From an uncultured Litoreibacter sp. (lineage in GTDB: Bacteria; Pseudomonadota; Alphaproteobacteria; Rhodobacterales; Rhodobacteraceae), in assembly GCF_947487515.1 (NCBI RefSeq), contig NZ_CANKWO010000002.1, positions 496,001 through 560,000 on the forward strand: 64,000 nt of DNA. Direction: 5' to 3'. Positions 50,802 through 60,682 of this stretch are shown piece by piece. Under the pieces are notes generated by a model. The model was not told the origin of the DNA. It saw only the letters and a program-made list of their open reading frames with translations, and did no database searches. The translations under genes were made by a program, and so were the position numbers. Positions within the stretch are counted from its first letter, which is position 1, and each line of letters begins with the position of its first letter.

Positions 50802-51449
50802 ATGAAACATATCAGCTTTGAAATAGGTGGGCAGACGGCTCTGTTGGGCCAAGACGAAATGTCCGAAACGATCGCGCTGCAGGCGAATGGCCGCGACGCA
50901 TATGACGCAGGTGTCAAAACCGCGTTCTCTAACATCAATGAAGTCCCTCAGGCGCCGGCGAATACCGGTATGATGGCAAGCACGCGTATCACAACTCCTG
51001 ACGGGGTGCGCCGCATTGACGAGCTTTCGATTGGGGACGTGGTCATGGACGCGCAGGGCCGTCAGGCGCAGGTCCGCCATGTTCTGAGCACGAATGCACC
51101 GCGCAATTCCTTCCTTATCCGCGCGCCTTACTTCGGGCTGACCCATGATGTGGTCTTCGCGCCAGATCAAAAAATCGTCGTCACTTCAGATATCGCCGAA
51201 TATCTGTTCGGTGAGGAAACTGTCATCGTTCCCGTGTGGGCTTTGAACGATGGTCGCAAAGTGGGTCACTATGAAACGCGCTCTTCCGACCGGATGTATC
51301 AATTGCAACTCGACACGCCTGAAGCTGTCGCAGTGGGGCGATGCGCCGTATCCGCACTCTACAAAGACGGGGCGACACAGGGCCGTGTTCTGAGCGTTGA
51401 AGAAGCGCGCTGCTTTGCCGGCGAATACCGCACCGGTTTCGCGAACTAG
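50802..51449 (+). CDS. Hint-domain-like protein with degenerate catalytic residues
   Basis: MASTRITTPDGVRRIDELSIGDVVMDAQGR...TNAPRNSFLIRAPYFGLTHDVVFAPDQKIVVTSDIAEYLFGEETVIVPVWAL, alignable to the Hint core of the upstream gene. Confidence 0.8.
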   Translation: MKHISFEIGGQTALLGQDEMSETIALQANGRDAYDAGVKTAFSNINEVPQAPANTGMMASTRITTPDGVRRIDELSIGDVVMDAQGRQAQVRHVLSTNAPRNSFLIRAPYFGLTHDVVFAPDQKIVVTSDIAEYLFGEETVIVPVWALNDGRKVGHYETRSSDRMYQLQLDTPEAVAVGRCAVSALYKDGATQGRVLSVEEARCFAGEYRTGFAN

Positions 51450-51778
51450 TCGTCACCTTCATAAAATGCGGTGGTTTGCGCCACTACGACCGAATTCTCG
51501 TCCAACGCGCGTTGCATCAAGGCGCGTTCCTCATCTTCGATGTCATGACCTTCGGCAATGCGGTCATTGAGAGACCCGTAGCCCGTCACATCCAAAGGTG
51601 CCAATCCCGCTTGCTTCATCAGCGCAACTGTTTCACGCACCGCCTCTGCTTCATCCACACCACTCGCATAGCACATCAGCGCTGCACCCGATGCGTGCTC
51701 GGGGAGCCCGTCATCCTCTTTGCGGCCCACTTCAATGAGCAGCGTATACACTTGATGTTTCGACTTTTCCTTGACCAC
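51446..51778 (-). CDS. Small conserved-looking protein of unknown function
   Basis: 110 aa acidic ORF convergent with the Hint gene (4-bp overlap). Confidence 0.65.
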   Translation of the reverse strand: MVKEKSKHQVYTLLIEVGRKEDDGLPEHASGAALMCYASGVDEAEAVRETVALMKQAGLAPLDVTGYGSLNDRIAEGHDIEDEERALMQRALDENSVVVAQTTAFYEGDD

Positions 51779-51894
51779 AACATGCCTCTTTTTCTGTGCG
51801 CCCTCGGTCTCTCAATCAAGGTAAGGAGTCAAGCCACTTGCAATCATACGTGATGCTGGTGCATCTAATTCGGTATCTTCAAGAAAGCTCGATA

Positions 51895-52941
51895 ATGCGC
51901 GCACTTCTAACCGTTCTGCTTGTTCTTCTGCCTTTCGCCACTTGGGCACAAGACCCTGTAAAAATCGCAACAGTAAGCCGAGCGCCGTTTTCCTTTGTGG
52001 ATAATGGCCAAGCAACCGGTTTTTCGATGGAGCTGTGGGACATGGTCGCCGCTGATCTCGGGATTGATTACGAGATTGTACGCACGGATAGCTTTTCCGG
52101 AATGCTCGACATGTTGACCAACGGGACAGCCGATGGTGCAATTTCCAACATTTCAGTCACCGCCGAGCGCGAAGTGCGCATGGATTTCACCCAGCCCATA
52201 TTCGACAGCGGCTTGCAGATCATGATCCACGACAGCAACAACAGCACCTCCCTATGGGCGGCACTTGTGACGCGCGACATTGGATTTGCGGTCCTCGCGG
52301 CGGCCGCCCTGCTTTTCGGTGGCGGCATGTTGATGTGGGTGTTTGAACGCGGTCGGTCCGAATACTTCAGCCGCCCCGCACGCGAGGTCATGTTCCCCGC
52401 CTTTTGGTGGGCATTGAACCTTGTGGTCAACGGCGGCTTCGAGGAACGCATGCCCAACTCACGCCCCGGACGCTTTTTCGCGGTGCTGCTTGTGGTGTGC
52501 TCTTTGTTCTTGGTGTCGGTGTTTGTGGCTAAAATCACCGCTGCGATGACTGTGAACGCGCTGCAAAACAGCATCGAAAACTTGTCTGACCTCGAAGGAA
52601 AGAAAGTTGGAACCATTGCGGGATCAACCGCCAGCACCTTTCTGTCGGACCGCGAAGTATTGCATTCCGGCTATGAAACTCTGGAAGGAATCTTGGCTGA
52701 CTTCGAAGACGGCGTTTTGGACGCGGTGGTTTTCGACAAACCCATTTTGGCCTATTACATTGCGCATGACGGGCGCGGAAAAGCCCATCTTATCGACCGC
52801 ACGTTCAAGCCGGAAAACTACGCGATGGCCCTGCCCACCGGCAGCCCCTTGCGCGAGCAAATCGACCAGAGCCTTCTGAAACTGCGCGAAAACGGTGCCT
52901 ATGACCGCCTTCGCGCAGAATGGTTCGGTTCAACTCGTTAG
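51895..52941 (+). CDS. Ionotropic glutamate receptor (GluR0)-like protein: SBP_bac_3 with inserted pore module
   Basis: Signal peptide; S1 [37 protein letters not shown]1; pore [27 protein letters not shown]2; S2 [18 protein letters not shown]. Confidence 0.85.
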   Translation: MRALLTVLLVLLPFATWAQDPVKIATVSRAPFSFVDNGQATGFSMELWDMVAADLGIDYEIVRTDSFSGMLDMLTNGTADGAISNISVTAEREVRMDFTQPIFDSGLQIMIHDSNNSTSLWAALVTRDIGFAVLAAAALLFGGGMLMWVFERGRSEYFSRPAREVMFPAFWWALNLVVNGGFEERMPNSRPGRFFAVLLVVCSLFLVSVFVAKITAAMTVNALQNSIENLSDLEGKKVGTIAGSTASTFLSDREVLHSGYETLEGILADFEDGVLDAVVFDKPILAYYIAHDGRGKAHLIDRTFKPENYAMALPTGSPLREQIDQSLLKLRENGAYDRLRAEWFGSTR

Positions 52942-53765
52942 TCGCGCAGCAACTCGTTGATACCTGTTTTGGAGCGTGTGCGCTCGTCGACGCGCTTCAC
53001 GATCACCGCGCAATACAGGTTCACGCCGTTCTTGGAAGGCATGGAGCCCGCAACAACCACCGAGTAAGGCGGCACTTCGCCGTACATCACTTCGCCGGTT
53101 TCGCGGTCAACGATCTTGGTCGACTGGCCAATAAATACGCCCATGCCCAAAACCGCGCCCTCGCGTACGATACAGCCCTCAACCACTTCTGAGCGCGCCC
53201 CGATAAAGCAGTTGTCTTCGATGATGGTTGGGCCCGCTTGCATCGGCTCCAAAACGCCACCAATGCCGACGCCGCCAGAAAGATGCACGTTTTTGCCGAT
53301 TTGGGCGCAAGACCCGACGGTGGCCCATGTGTCGACCATAGTGCCTTCATCCACATGCGCACCAAGGTTCACAAAGGACGGCATCAACACCACACCCGGC
53401 GCAATATAGGCAGACTTGCGCACGACACAGTTTGGCACGGCACGAAAGCCTGCGGCCTTCCATTCTGCATCGCCCCAACCTTTGAACTTGCTGTCGACCT
53501 TATCCCACCAGCCAGCGCCTTGTGGGCCGCCTTCGTGTTGCTCCATGTCTTTGATGCGGAATCCCAACAGAACGGCCTTCTTCGCCCATTGGTTCACATG
53601 CCACGAACCGTCGTCTTGCTTCTCGGCCACGCGCAGTTTGCCGCTGTCTAAGGCATTCAGCGTGTCTTCAATGGCATCACGTGTTTCCCCTGTTGTGGAA
53701 GGCGTAATTGTATCACGCGCCTCCCAGGCGGCCTCGATAGCAGTCTCTAGCTGAGCGTTAGACAT
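52938..53765 (-). CDS. dapD: 2,3,4,5-tetrahydropyridine-2,6-dicarboxylate N-succinyltransferase
   Basis: [20 protein letters not shown]; hexapeptide repeats [40 protein letters not shown]. Confidence 0.97.
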   Translation of the reverse strand: MSNAQLETAIEAAWEARDTITPSTTGETRDAIEDTLNALDSGKLRVAEKQDDGSWHVNQWAKKAVLLGFRIKDMEQHEGGPQGAGWWDKVDSKFKGWGDAEWKAAGFRAVPNCVVRKSAYIAPGVVLMPSFVNLGAHVDEGTMVDTWATVGSCAQIGKNVHLSGGVGIGGVLEPMQAGPTIIEDNCFIGARSEVVEGCIVREGAVLGMGVFIGQSTKIVDRETGEVMYGEVPPYSVVVAGSMPSKNGVNLYCAVIVKRVDERTRSKTGINELLRD

Positions 53766-53818
53766 GTGGGTTTCCTCAATCGTGTCTGGTTTCAATGGTT
53801 GATCGCCTATAAACCGAA

Positions 53819-54655
53819 ATGACGCATACGCGCAATGAAGAGGCAGAGAATATGAAAGACGACAACCGCAAGCACCCAATGCGCCATTCCCGTCAGGATA
53901 TGGAAGAGGTCAAGCAAATCCCCGACACGCCGCAAACGCGGTCCCCTGCCTATGAGTTGGCCTTCACGGACAATGACTTCATGTGCCGCGACGAATTGCG
54001 TCCCGTGCGCTTGCAGTTGGAACTGCTGAAGCCACAGATGATGATGGATGAGGCCGGCATCGAATCAACCATCGTTTTGTTCGGTGGCGCGCGCATCCCA
54101 GAGCCCGCAAAAAAGGACACCGCCCGCACCCAGACGCTGTCGGACTTGTCCAAATACTACGAAGAAGCCCGCCGTTTTGCCCAGATTATGACCGAACGCT
54201 CTGACGGCAAGAACAACGTCATTTGCACCGGTGGCGGACCAGGCGTCATGGAGGCCGGAAACCGCGGCGCAATTGATGCTGGCGGACGCTCCATCGGGCT
54301 AAACATTGTGCTGCCTCACGAGCAGGCCCCGAACGAATATGTCTCGCCGGAGTTGTGTTTCAACTTCCACTATTTCGCCATCCGCAAGATGCACTTCTTG
54401 ATGCGCGCCAGCGCCGTCACGGTCTTCCCAGGCGGGTTCGGCACGTTGGATGAAACCTTCGAGGCGCTCACCTTGATCCAAACAGGCCGGATGAAACGCG
54501 TTCCATTCGTGCTGTTTGGAGAGAAATTCTGGCGGTCGATCATCAATTGGGAGGCCCTGTCAGACGCGGGCACAATTGCTGCCGAAGATTTGGATCTGTT
54601 CCACTTTGTCGAAACAGCCGAAGAAGCCATCGCGATCATCGACGCCCACCAATAG
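53819..54655 (+). CDS. TIGR00730/LOG family protein
   Basis: [64 protein letters not shown]...[13 protein letters not shown]. Confidence 0.93.
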   Translation: MTHTRNEEAENMKDDNRKHPMRHSRQDMEEVKQIPDTPQTRSPAYELAFTDNDFMCRDELRPVRLQLELLKPQMMMDEAGIESTIVLFGGARIPEPAKKDTARTQTLSDLSKYYEEARRFAQIMTERSDGKNNVICTGGGPGVMEAGNRGAIDAGGRSIGLNIVLPHEQAPNEYVSPELCFNFHYFAIRKMHFLMRASAVTVFPGGFGTLDETFEALTLIQTGRMKRVPFVLFGEKFWRSIINWEALSDAGTIAAEDLDLFHFVETAEEAIAIIDAHQ

Positions 54656-54663
54656 GTCAAATC

Positions 54664-55548
54664 CTATTGCACCAGACGATATTCAACCAGCTCTGTGCGT
54701 TGGAAAAATTTGAAATTATCGTCAGAGATCATCGTCACACGGATCACCCCTTCGGGGGTGGCCCAAACTGCTATCCCTTCCAGATTGTCATGCGTACCGG
54801 GGATGGTACGCAGTAACTCGCGTTCGTCCGTCAGCACATTACCGGCCAACCGGAAGCTTCGCACGCGGGTGGCAAACCCGTTCAACCCTGCAAGCTCCCG
54901 CTCCAGCAGATAGAACCGGTCATCGGGGCCAAAATCCGCGCCGACAGGCAAAAAGCCACCGCGACGGGGGATGCTTAACATGCGGTCCCAGCGACCATCG
55001 CGCAACCGGTACACAGGGAACGGGCGGTTCAGATTGCCTGATCTTTCCGGCATTGTGTAAAGCGCACCGGCCTTATCAATCGCCAGAGCTTCCAACGATG
55101 AATTGGATTGAAGCGCGCCCGCCCACGGCAGGTCCGGCAAAGTCCGCGCAGCATTTTGCAGGCCTCCATAGGCCAAAACCCGATGCGTGCCCTCAAATGA
55201 GATATAGATCGTCCCATCCGGCGCAATGGCCAAACCTTCCGCATCCGTGCGGTAGCTGCGCAGCGGGGCTCCTGCGGGGTTCTGGAGCGTCTCGAAGCGC
55301 AGGTTGTCCAACCCGCGAATGCGCCCTTCTCGGCGGACAATACGCCCCTCGGAGATCAACCCTTTGTCGGTGGTCGTAGTGAAGCGGTCACCGTTCCGGC
55401 TGAGTTCAAGCGACGAAAAGCCGCCAAAGCCCTCCACGTCCGAGCGCCACCCGTACCGGCTGACAAACTCCAATGACTGTGCGCAGGCAACCCCCGTCGA
55501 AACAACGAGGACCGCCAGCGCTACTTGGAGTTCAGAACGCCAACGCAT
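54664..55548 (-). CDS. Secreted esterase-like activity of phytase family protein
   Basis: Signal peptide; [60 protein letters not shown]. Confidence 0.85.
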   Translation of the reverse strand: MRWRSELQVALAVLVVSTGVACAQSLEFVSRYGWRSDVEGFGGFSSLELSRNGDRFTTTTDKGLISEGRIVRREGRIRGLDNLRFETLQNPAGAPLRSYRTDAEGLAIAPDGTIYISFEGTHRVLAYGGLQNAARTLPDLPWAGALQSNSSLEALAIDKAGALYTMPERSGNLNRPFPVYRLRDGRWDRMLSIPRRGGFLPVGADFGPDDRFYLLERELAGLNGFATRVRSFRLAGNVLTDERELLRTIPGTHDNLEGIAVWATPEGVIRVTMISDDNFKFFQRTELVEYRLVQ

Positions 55549-56402
55549 GCTTTTGGCAAATCTGCGAGCCGCAATTCCCGCCGCTTCTTGGCGGTGGTTT
55601 TAGGCGGGTTTTTCGGCGGGGGTGGTGGCTTCAAAATGTTGTTCACCCATTGCTGCGCATCAGCGCAACCGTCCCCTTTGGGTGGCGGGTCCTGATTGAC
55701 GCAACCTTTTGACCCTTTAGGGCAGCTCAGGCGCACGTGAAAATGGTAGTGATGCCCCCACCAAGGCCGGATTTTGCGCAACCAAGCGCGCTTTTTCTTG
55801 CTGCGGGCTTTCTCGTCCTTGCACATTTGCACCTTGGCCCCAGGAAAGACAAAAATGCGCGCCACACGCGGATCACTCGCGGCTGCTTTCAAAATGTTAT
55901 GATGCGCGCGGGTCCATTTGTCGTTCACATAAGCCCCGCCAGCGCGGCGCATGGAGATGGCGGATAGGTTCTCGCGCTGGTTGCGGTTCAAATTCACGCG
56001 TTCGACCGGATTCATCCAGATATCTGCGTCCAACCCCAGTTGGTGACTGCGGTGACCAGTTAGCATCGGGCCGCCTCGGGGTTGTGAAAAATCGCCGAAA
56101 TACAGGCCTTTCCAGCCTTGCTTCACCGCGACGCGGCTAAGTTTCTGGCCAAAATCAATCAGCTCTGGGTGGCCCCAATTGCGGTTGCGGGATAGCCGCA
56201 TGGATTGCCATGTCGGACCGGTCTCCGGCATCTGTATCAAGCCCGCCGCGCACCCTTTTGCATAGGATCCATAGGCGGCTGCTTTTTGTTGGGAACCATC
56301 GCGTTTGGCGCCAAAATGTTGCTTTGCCAATTTCTCAGCGCTTGCTGAGCCTGCCAAGCAGACCACAGCCAAGGCCACACCGATTAAGTGTCGGATTCCC
56401 AT
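55521..56402 (-). CDS. mepA: Penicillin-insensitive murein endopeptidase
   Basis: [67 protein letters not shown]. Confidence 0.95.
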   Translation of the reverse strand: MGIRHLIGVALAVVCLAGSASAEKLAKQHFGAKRDGSQQKAAAYGSYAKGCAAGLIQMPETGPTWQSMRLSRNRNWGHPELIDFGQKLSRVAVKQGWKGLYFGDFSQPRGGPMLTGHRSHQLGLDADIWMNPVERVNLNRNQRENLSAISMRRAGGAYVNDKWTRAHHNILKAAASDPRVARIFVFPGAKVQMCKDEKARSKKKRAWLRKIRPWWGHHYHFHVRLSCPKGSKGCVNQDPPPKGDGCADAQQWVNNILKPPPPPKNPPKTTAKKRRELRLADLPKACVGVLNSK

Positions 56403-57787
56403 ACTGCGTCGTCCTCTCCGTCTGGTTTAACCCAGATTAACAGGACCAGCCCCAAAAGGAAGAGCCCTATAAGCGGAGTTACGCCAATACGTTGCGACCC
56501 TGTGGCCATGGTGGTCATGGCGATTAACGCAGGCGCCAGAAAGGACGTCGCCTTGCCTGCCAATGCGTATAAACCGAAGGCTTCTGTCATCCGCTTGGGG
56601 TTGGCTTGGCGGACCATCATGGTGCGCGACGCAGACTGGATAGTACCGCCCGCAGCCCCGACAAGAATGCCCGCCAGATAGAATGCAATGTCCGATGCCG
56701 TGCGACCGGCGATGATGCCTTCGTCCGATACTGGCACCCCGTAGATCGACGTCGGCGTAATCATAACAATCGAAATCGCGGCAATAATCAGGGCAAGAAT
56801 AGACACAAGAATAACCGGCTTAGGCCCAAACCGGCTGTCCGCGCGCCCGCCCAGATAGGCGGCGATCGCGCCTCCAATCACAGCAAGAATGCCAAAAACG
56901 CCAACATCAATCACGCTCCAACCCAACACGCCGACGGCATAGATACCTCCAAAGGTATACATCCCGTTTAGCGCGTCCCGATACAGCATGGAGGACGCAA
57001 GATAATGCGCCAAACTTGGGCTTTGCGGCAGCTTCTTGATCGTGCGTCCCAAGCTGCGCAGCCCGTCAACAAACACGCCCTTTACGCGCGCCGGCTGATC
57101 CTTCGGGTCGCGGACCCAAACGAAGAACGGCACCATGAAGATCGCAAACCAGACTGCAGAAAACACCCCTACAAAGCGCGTGCCTTCACGCGCGTCTGCA
57201 TCCAATCCGCCCAGCGGTGAGATGCCAATCAAGGTTCGACCCTGACTGTTTTCGGCCAAGAACACCAACGCCAGAACCAAAGCCGATACTCCGCCGACAT
57301 AGCCTAGCGCCCAGCCGGATCCTGAAACCCGCCCGATCTCTTCGCGCGTGCCCAACTCGGGCAGCATCGCATTGGTGAAGATGGTGGCGAATTCCATCCC
57401 CGCCAAGCCGATGATGAACAACCCCAGAACCAAAACCATATTGAACCCCTCAGGGTCGGCGAACCAAGTGCCAGCGGCACCCACGGCATAAAGAAGCGAA
57501 AACACCCAGATGTAGGGCAACCTGCGTCCGGTGCTGTCAGCAATTGCGCCCAACAGCGGAGCACAAAACGCGATCAGCAATCCAGAAATGGTCAATGCCC
57601 AGCCCCAAATGCTTTGTGCATTTGCCTTCGCCATGTCTTCGGCCATGCCGCCCGCGATATATTGAGCGGTCACAATCTCAGCAAAATAGGGCCCGAAAAT
57701 GAATGTTAGAAGCAGCGTGTTATACGGCTGGGAGGCCCAGTCGAACATGAACCAGCCCCAAATTCGCTTCTTAGCAGACGTTGCCAT
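56384..57787 (-). CDS. MFS transporter, UMF1 family
   Basis: KRIWGWFMFDWASQPYNTLLLTFIFGPYFAEI; multiple TMs; GRADSRFGPKPVILVS. Confidence 0.9.
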   Translation of the reverse strand: MATSAKKRIWGWFMFDWASQPYNTLLLTFIFGPYFAEIVTAQYIAGGMAEDMAKANAQSIWGWALTISGLLIAFCAPLLGAIADSTGRRLPYIWVFSLLYAVGAAGTWFADPEGFNMVLVLGLFIIGLAGMEFATIFTNAMLPELGTREEIGRVSGSGWALGYVGGVSALVLALVFLAENSQGRTLIGISPLGGLDADAREGTRFVGVFSAVWFAIFMVPFFVWVRDPKDQPARVKGVFVDGLRSLGRTIKKLPQSPSLAHYLASSMLYRDALNGMYTFGGIYAVGVLGWSVIDVGVFGILAVIGGAIAAYLGGRADSRFGPKPVILVSILALIIAAISIVMITPTSIYGVPVSDEGIIAGRTASDIAFYLAGILVGAAGGTIQSASRTMMVRQANPKRMTEAFGLYALAGKATSFLAPALIAMTTMATGSQRIGVTPLIGLFLLGLVLLIWVKPDGEDDAVWESDT

Positions 57788-57903
57788 GTATTCGTTGTTC
57801 CCTTGAGTGGTACCGTTGACCTAGGGCCAATCGATCATCCAAAGCAAGGAATAACTTACCTTGCAAACCTGAGTTAAGCATAGAACAGAACACAGAAAAA
57901 TGC

Positions 57904-57917
57904 TGACGTATACGTCA
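57904..57917. repeat. 14-bp perfect palindrome upstream of UMF1 MFS gene
   Basis: tgacgtatacgtca. Confidence 0.7.
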
Positions 57918-57925
57918 ATTTATAC

Positions 57926-58453
57926 TCAAAACGGGGGCCAAGGTCGCTGCTGCTCTGCGTCGATCCAAGCCTTAATCCATTGGGGAATTTCTGGAGTATC
58001 CAGCTGCAAATTCAGGGCACTCATCACGTCCTGAGGGGGAATGATTCCCGATTCTCCGGTCACGGCCGAGCGATACAAAATATGTGAGGTCGCTTCCCCC
58101 CGAACCCGCATGGATTGCTCCAGATACAAAAACTTGTCGTCCCAGCACACCGCGCGCGACCGCATTTCGATCCGGTCAAACATCCGGACTCGTTTGCGAT
58201 ACCGCACCGAGGCCCCCGCCATGGTCAAACCCCAGCGACGGTCTTTCAGCACCTTGATCAACCCCACCCGCATCGCCAAAGGCAGTCGCCCCATATCGTA
58301 TATCGACAAGGTCCGCCCGTTGTTCAATTCGCGCCAGACATCCAGATCCCAAGGCCAGCAGATATGGTAAGAGACATGTGTGTCCAGCGGGCCCAATGCG
58401 GGGTCGTTGCGGTGGCGAAAAAATTGAAAGATCAAACGAAGAAACGGATACAT
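57926..58453 (-). CDS. Acyl-CoA thioesterase-like (4HBT_2) protein
   Basis: LGPLDTHVSYHICWPWDLDVWRELNNGRTLSIYDMGRLPLAMRVGL. Confidence 0.85.
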   Translation of the reverse strand: MYPFLRLIFQFFRHRNDPALGPLDTHVSYHICWPWDLDVWRELNNGRTLSIYDMGRLPLAMRVGLIKVLKDRRWGLTMAGASVRYRKRVRMFDRIEMRSRAVCWDDKFLYLEQSMRVRGEATSHILYRSAVTGESGIIPPQDVMSALNLQLDTPEIPQWIKAWIDAEQQRPWPPF

Positions 58454-58580
58454 AAAGGCTCCTGTGTTAAGGCCACAGATGACCTATTTCTGTACAACGT
58501 CAACCAAGATATGGCGTCACACCTTGCGCCTCGGCGGCTTGGCGCTTACCTAATTCGCAACCCATCAGCGGAGAGCCCGA

Positions 58581-58868
58581 ATGACAAGCCTGTTTCAAAT
58601 ATTGATGATGATCCTCGGCGTTGTGCGCACTGTGATCATTATCCACTTCATCATGAGTTGGCTGATTAGCTTTGGTGTTCTCAACATGCGCCAGCCCATC
58701 GTTGCGCAAATCTGGGACGGCTTGAACCGCCTGCTAGAGCCACTTTACGGCCCCATCCGTCGTATGTTGCCGCAAATGGGTGGGATCGACCTTAGCCCCG
58801 TCGTGGCGTTGCTTGGCATCTACGCGTTGCAGATCATCCTGACAAACAACGCCGCGCTCTTTTACTAA
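58581..58868 (+). CDS. YggT family protein
   Basis: MTSLFQILMMILGVVRTVIIIHFIMSWLISFGVLN...LNRLLEPLYGPIRRMLPQMGGIDLSPVVALL. Confidence 0.93.
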   Translation: MTSLFQILMMILGVVRTVIIIHFIMSWLISFGVLNMRQPIVAQIWDGLNRLLEPLYGPIRRMLPQMGGIDLSPVVALLGIYALQIILTNNAALFY

Positions 58869-58884
58869 GCGCGGCGCCTAAAGC

Positions 58885-59535
58885 CTAATGGGCGAAGGCA
58901 GCAGCCTTGCCCCAAAGCTGTTTGACCCGTTGATCACGCCCGCAGGCTTCACGGTACTTCTTGTAAGCCACCGCCTTTGAGCGCGGGCCAAAACGGGTGA
59001 TCACGATCTTATCTTGCTTGTAGTAATCCTGATGATAGGCATCTGCCGGATAGAACCCCGATGCGTTGTGGATGGGCGTCACAATCTTCTGGCCCAATGC
59101 CGCCTCAGCTTCCGCCTTTGAGGCTTCTGCCGCTTTTCGCTCTGCTGCATTGGCAACGAATATCGCAGTGGTGTAGCTTTCGCCGCGATCACAAAACTGC
59201 CCGCCCGCATCTGTTGGATCAATGGACCGGAAAAACAGATCATACAACGCTTTGGGGTTGGTTTTAGACGGGTCATAGTCAATCTGCACCGCCTCCAAAT
59301 GGCCCGAGCCACCTGCGGTCACTTGCTTGTAGGTCGGGTTCGCTTTTTTGCCACCGGTGAAGCCTGACACAGCTTCGTTCACCCCGCTCACGCTTTCAAA
59401 GTCGCTTTCCACGCACCAGAAACACCCGCCTGCGACGGTAATTTTGGCGGCCTGCGCTTGCTGCACCGACAGCCCACCTAGGACGGCCAAAGACAAGACA
59501 GCGGCGCTGTGACGAAACATTGCAGTGGGGGTCAT
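58885..59535 (-). CDS. msrA: Peptide-methionine (S)-S-oxide reductase (exported)
   Basis: Signal peptide; AGGCFWCVESDFESVSGV; GGSGHLEAVQIDYDP; QFCDRGESYTTAIFV; AYHQDYYKQ. Confidence 0.95.
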   Translation of the reverse strand: MTPTAMFRHSAAVLSLAVLGGLSVQQAQAAKITVAGGCFWCVESDFESVSGVNEAVSGFTGGKKANPTYKQVTAGGSGHLEAVQIDYDPSKTNPKALYDLFFRSIDPTDAGGQFCDRGESYTTAIFVANAAERKAAEASKAEAEAALGQKIVTPIHNASGFYPADAYHQDYYKQDKIVITRFGPRSKAVAYKKYREACGRDQRVKQLWGKAAAFAH

Positions 59536-59619
59536 GAAGTTCTCCTACAAGAATTGCTGCAACAGTGGGTAACATCCCCTCCCGCGCTGGCAATTAAAGT
59601 CCTTGTGAGGTGGTGGTGA

Positions 59620-60678
59620 TCACAACCCTTCGATATAGGCGTCAATCGCTTCTACGCGGGCGGCGCTAGAGGGGTGGGTGGAGTTCCACTGCGGTGGCTC
59701 GCTATCGCCAAAACGGCCATCCAGCTCCTTAAAGAACCGCTTCAGACCGGCGGGGTCAAAACCGGACGCCTTCGACAGCCTCAGTCCAAATTCATCCGCC
59801 GAGGTTTCCTGCGCGCGGCTGAACGACAAAGACAGCAACACATTGCCTTCCAACACAACGTCTTCCAAAATTGGCCCCACATCCCCCGCCAAGAATGCGA
59901 TCAGCACATACATGCTGAGAGATCGGTAAATACGCTTGAGCCCGTGCTGCTCCACCACATGCCCGATCTCATGCCCCAAAACACCGGCCATGACATCGAC
60001 GTCTGGGAAGTCTTTCACAAACTCATCCGTAATCACCATCGTGCCGCCAGGCAGCGCAAAGGCGTTGGGGCCCATGCCTGGAACATTGCGAAACAGCAAC
60101 TCGAAGCTGTGTTCCTGCTGCGTGTCATCGGGCAAGGAGTTGACCAACCGCAGGTAAATTTTCTCTACCTGCTCTTTTTGTTCGTCAGACAGTTCCGAAG
60201 GCTCTGCCATGGTGAAATCGATGGTCCTCATGCTGCCAACGTCGATTTGCTCAATCACGGCAGGCGGCGTCATCGCAATCGCGGCTGCAGCCAGAATATC
60301 CAGCCCATATCGCCACAACACCCATGCGGCCGCAAGACATATGGCCACAACTCCGATCAGGCGCGCGTTGAAGCCCTCGTAATGGTGCAACAAAGAGCCG
60401 CGGGTCTTTCCCGTCAACTCCTCAATGGCGTCATGATCCGTTGTCTCGAACACGGCGCCATCTGGAAAGGTAATCTTGCGCGCGACGGACCCCAACGGCG
60501 GGTCGATTTGCAGGTCGGACAAATAGGCGCTCGCCAGAACCGCGCGCTCGTCATTTTGAATGTCGACCCAAAGGTCTTCGCCCCCTTCGCGCGTGATTAG
60601 TCGCGCGGGTTGGCGATAGGAGGAACGCGCCGCATAGGCGTGGCCGTGAAGGCCTCTAAGGTGCGGCGCGTTGCTCAT
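59620..60678 (-). CDS. M48 family metallopeptidase
   Basis: VLGHEIGHVVEQHGLKRIYRSLS zinc motif; ETSADEFGLRL. Confidence 0.93.
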   Translation of the reverse strand: MSNAPHLRGLHGHAYAARSSYRQPARLITREGGEDLWVDIQNDERAVLASAYLSDLQIDPPLGSVARKITFPDGAVFETTDHDAIEELTGKTRGSLLHHYEGFNARLIGVVAICLAAAWVLWRYGLDILAAAAIAMTPPAVIEQIDVGSMRTIDFTMAEPSELSDEQKEQVEKIYLRLVNSLPDDTQQEHSFELLFRNVPGMGPNAFALPGGTMVITDEFVKDFPDVDVMAGVLGHEIGHVVEQHGLKRIYRSLSMYVLIAFLAGDVGPILEDVVLEGNVLLSLSFSRAQETSADEFGLRLSKASGFDPAGLKRFFKELDGRFGDSEPPQWNSTHPSSAARVEAIDAYIEGL

Positions 60679-60682
60679 CTGC

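Noticed and set aside
59674-60600. 308-aa plus-strand ORF opposite the M48 peptidase gene
   Set aside because: Shadow ORF; HEIGH motif on the minus strand is decisive.
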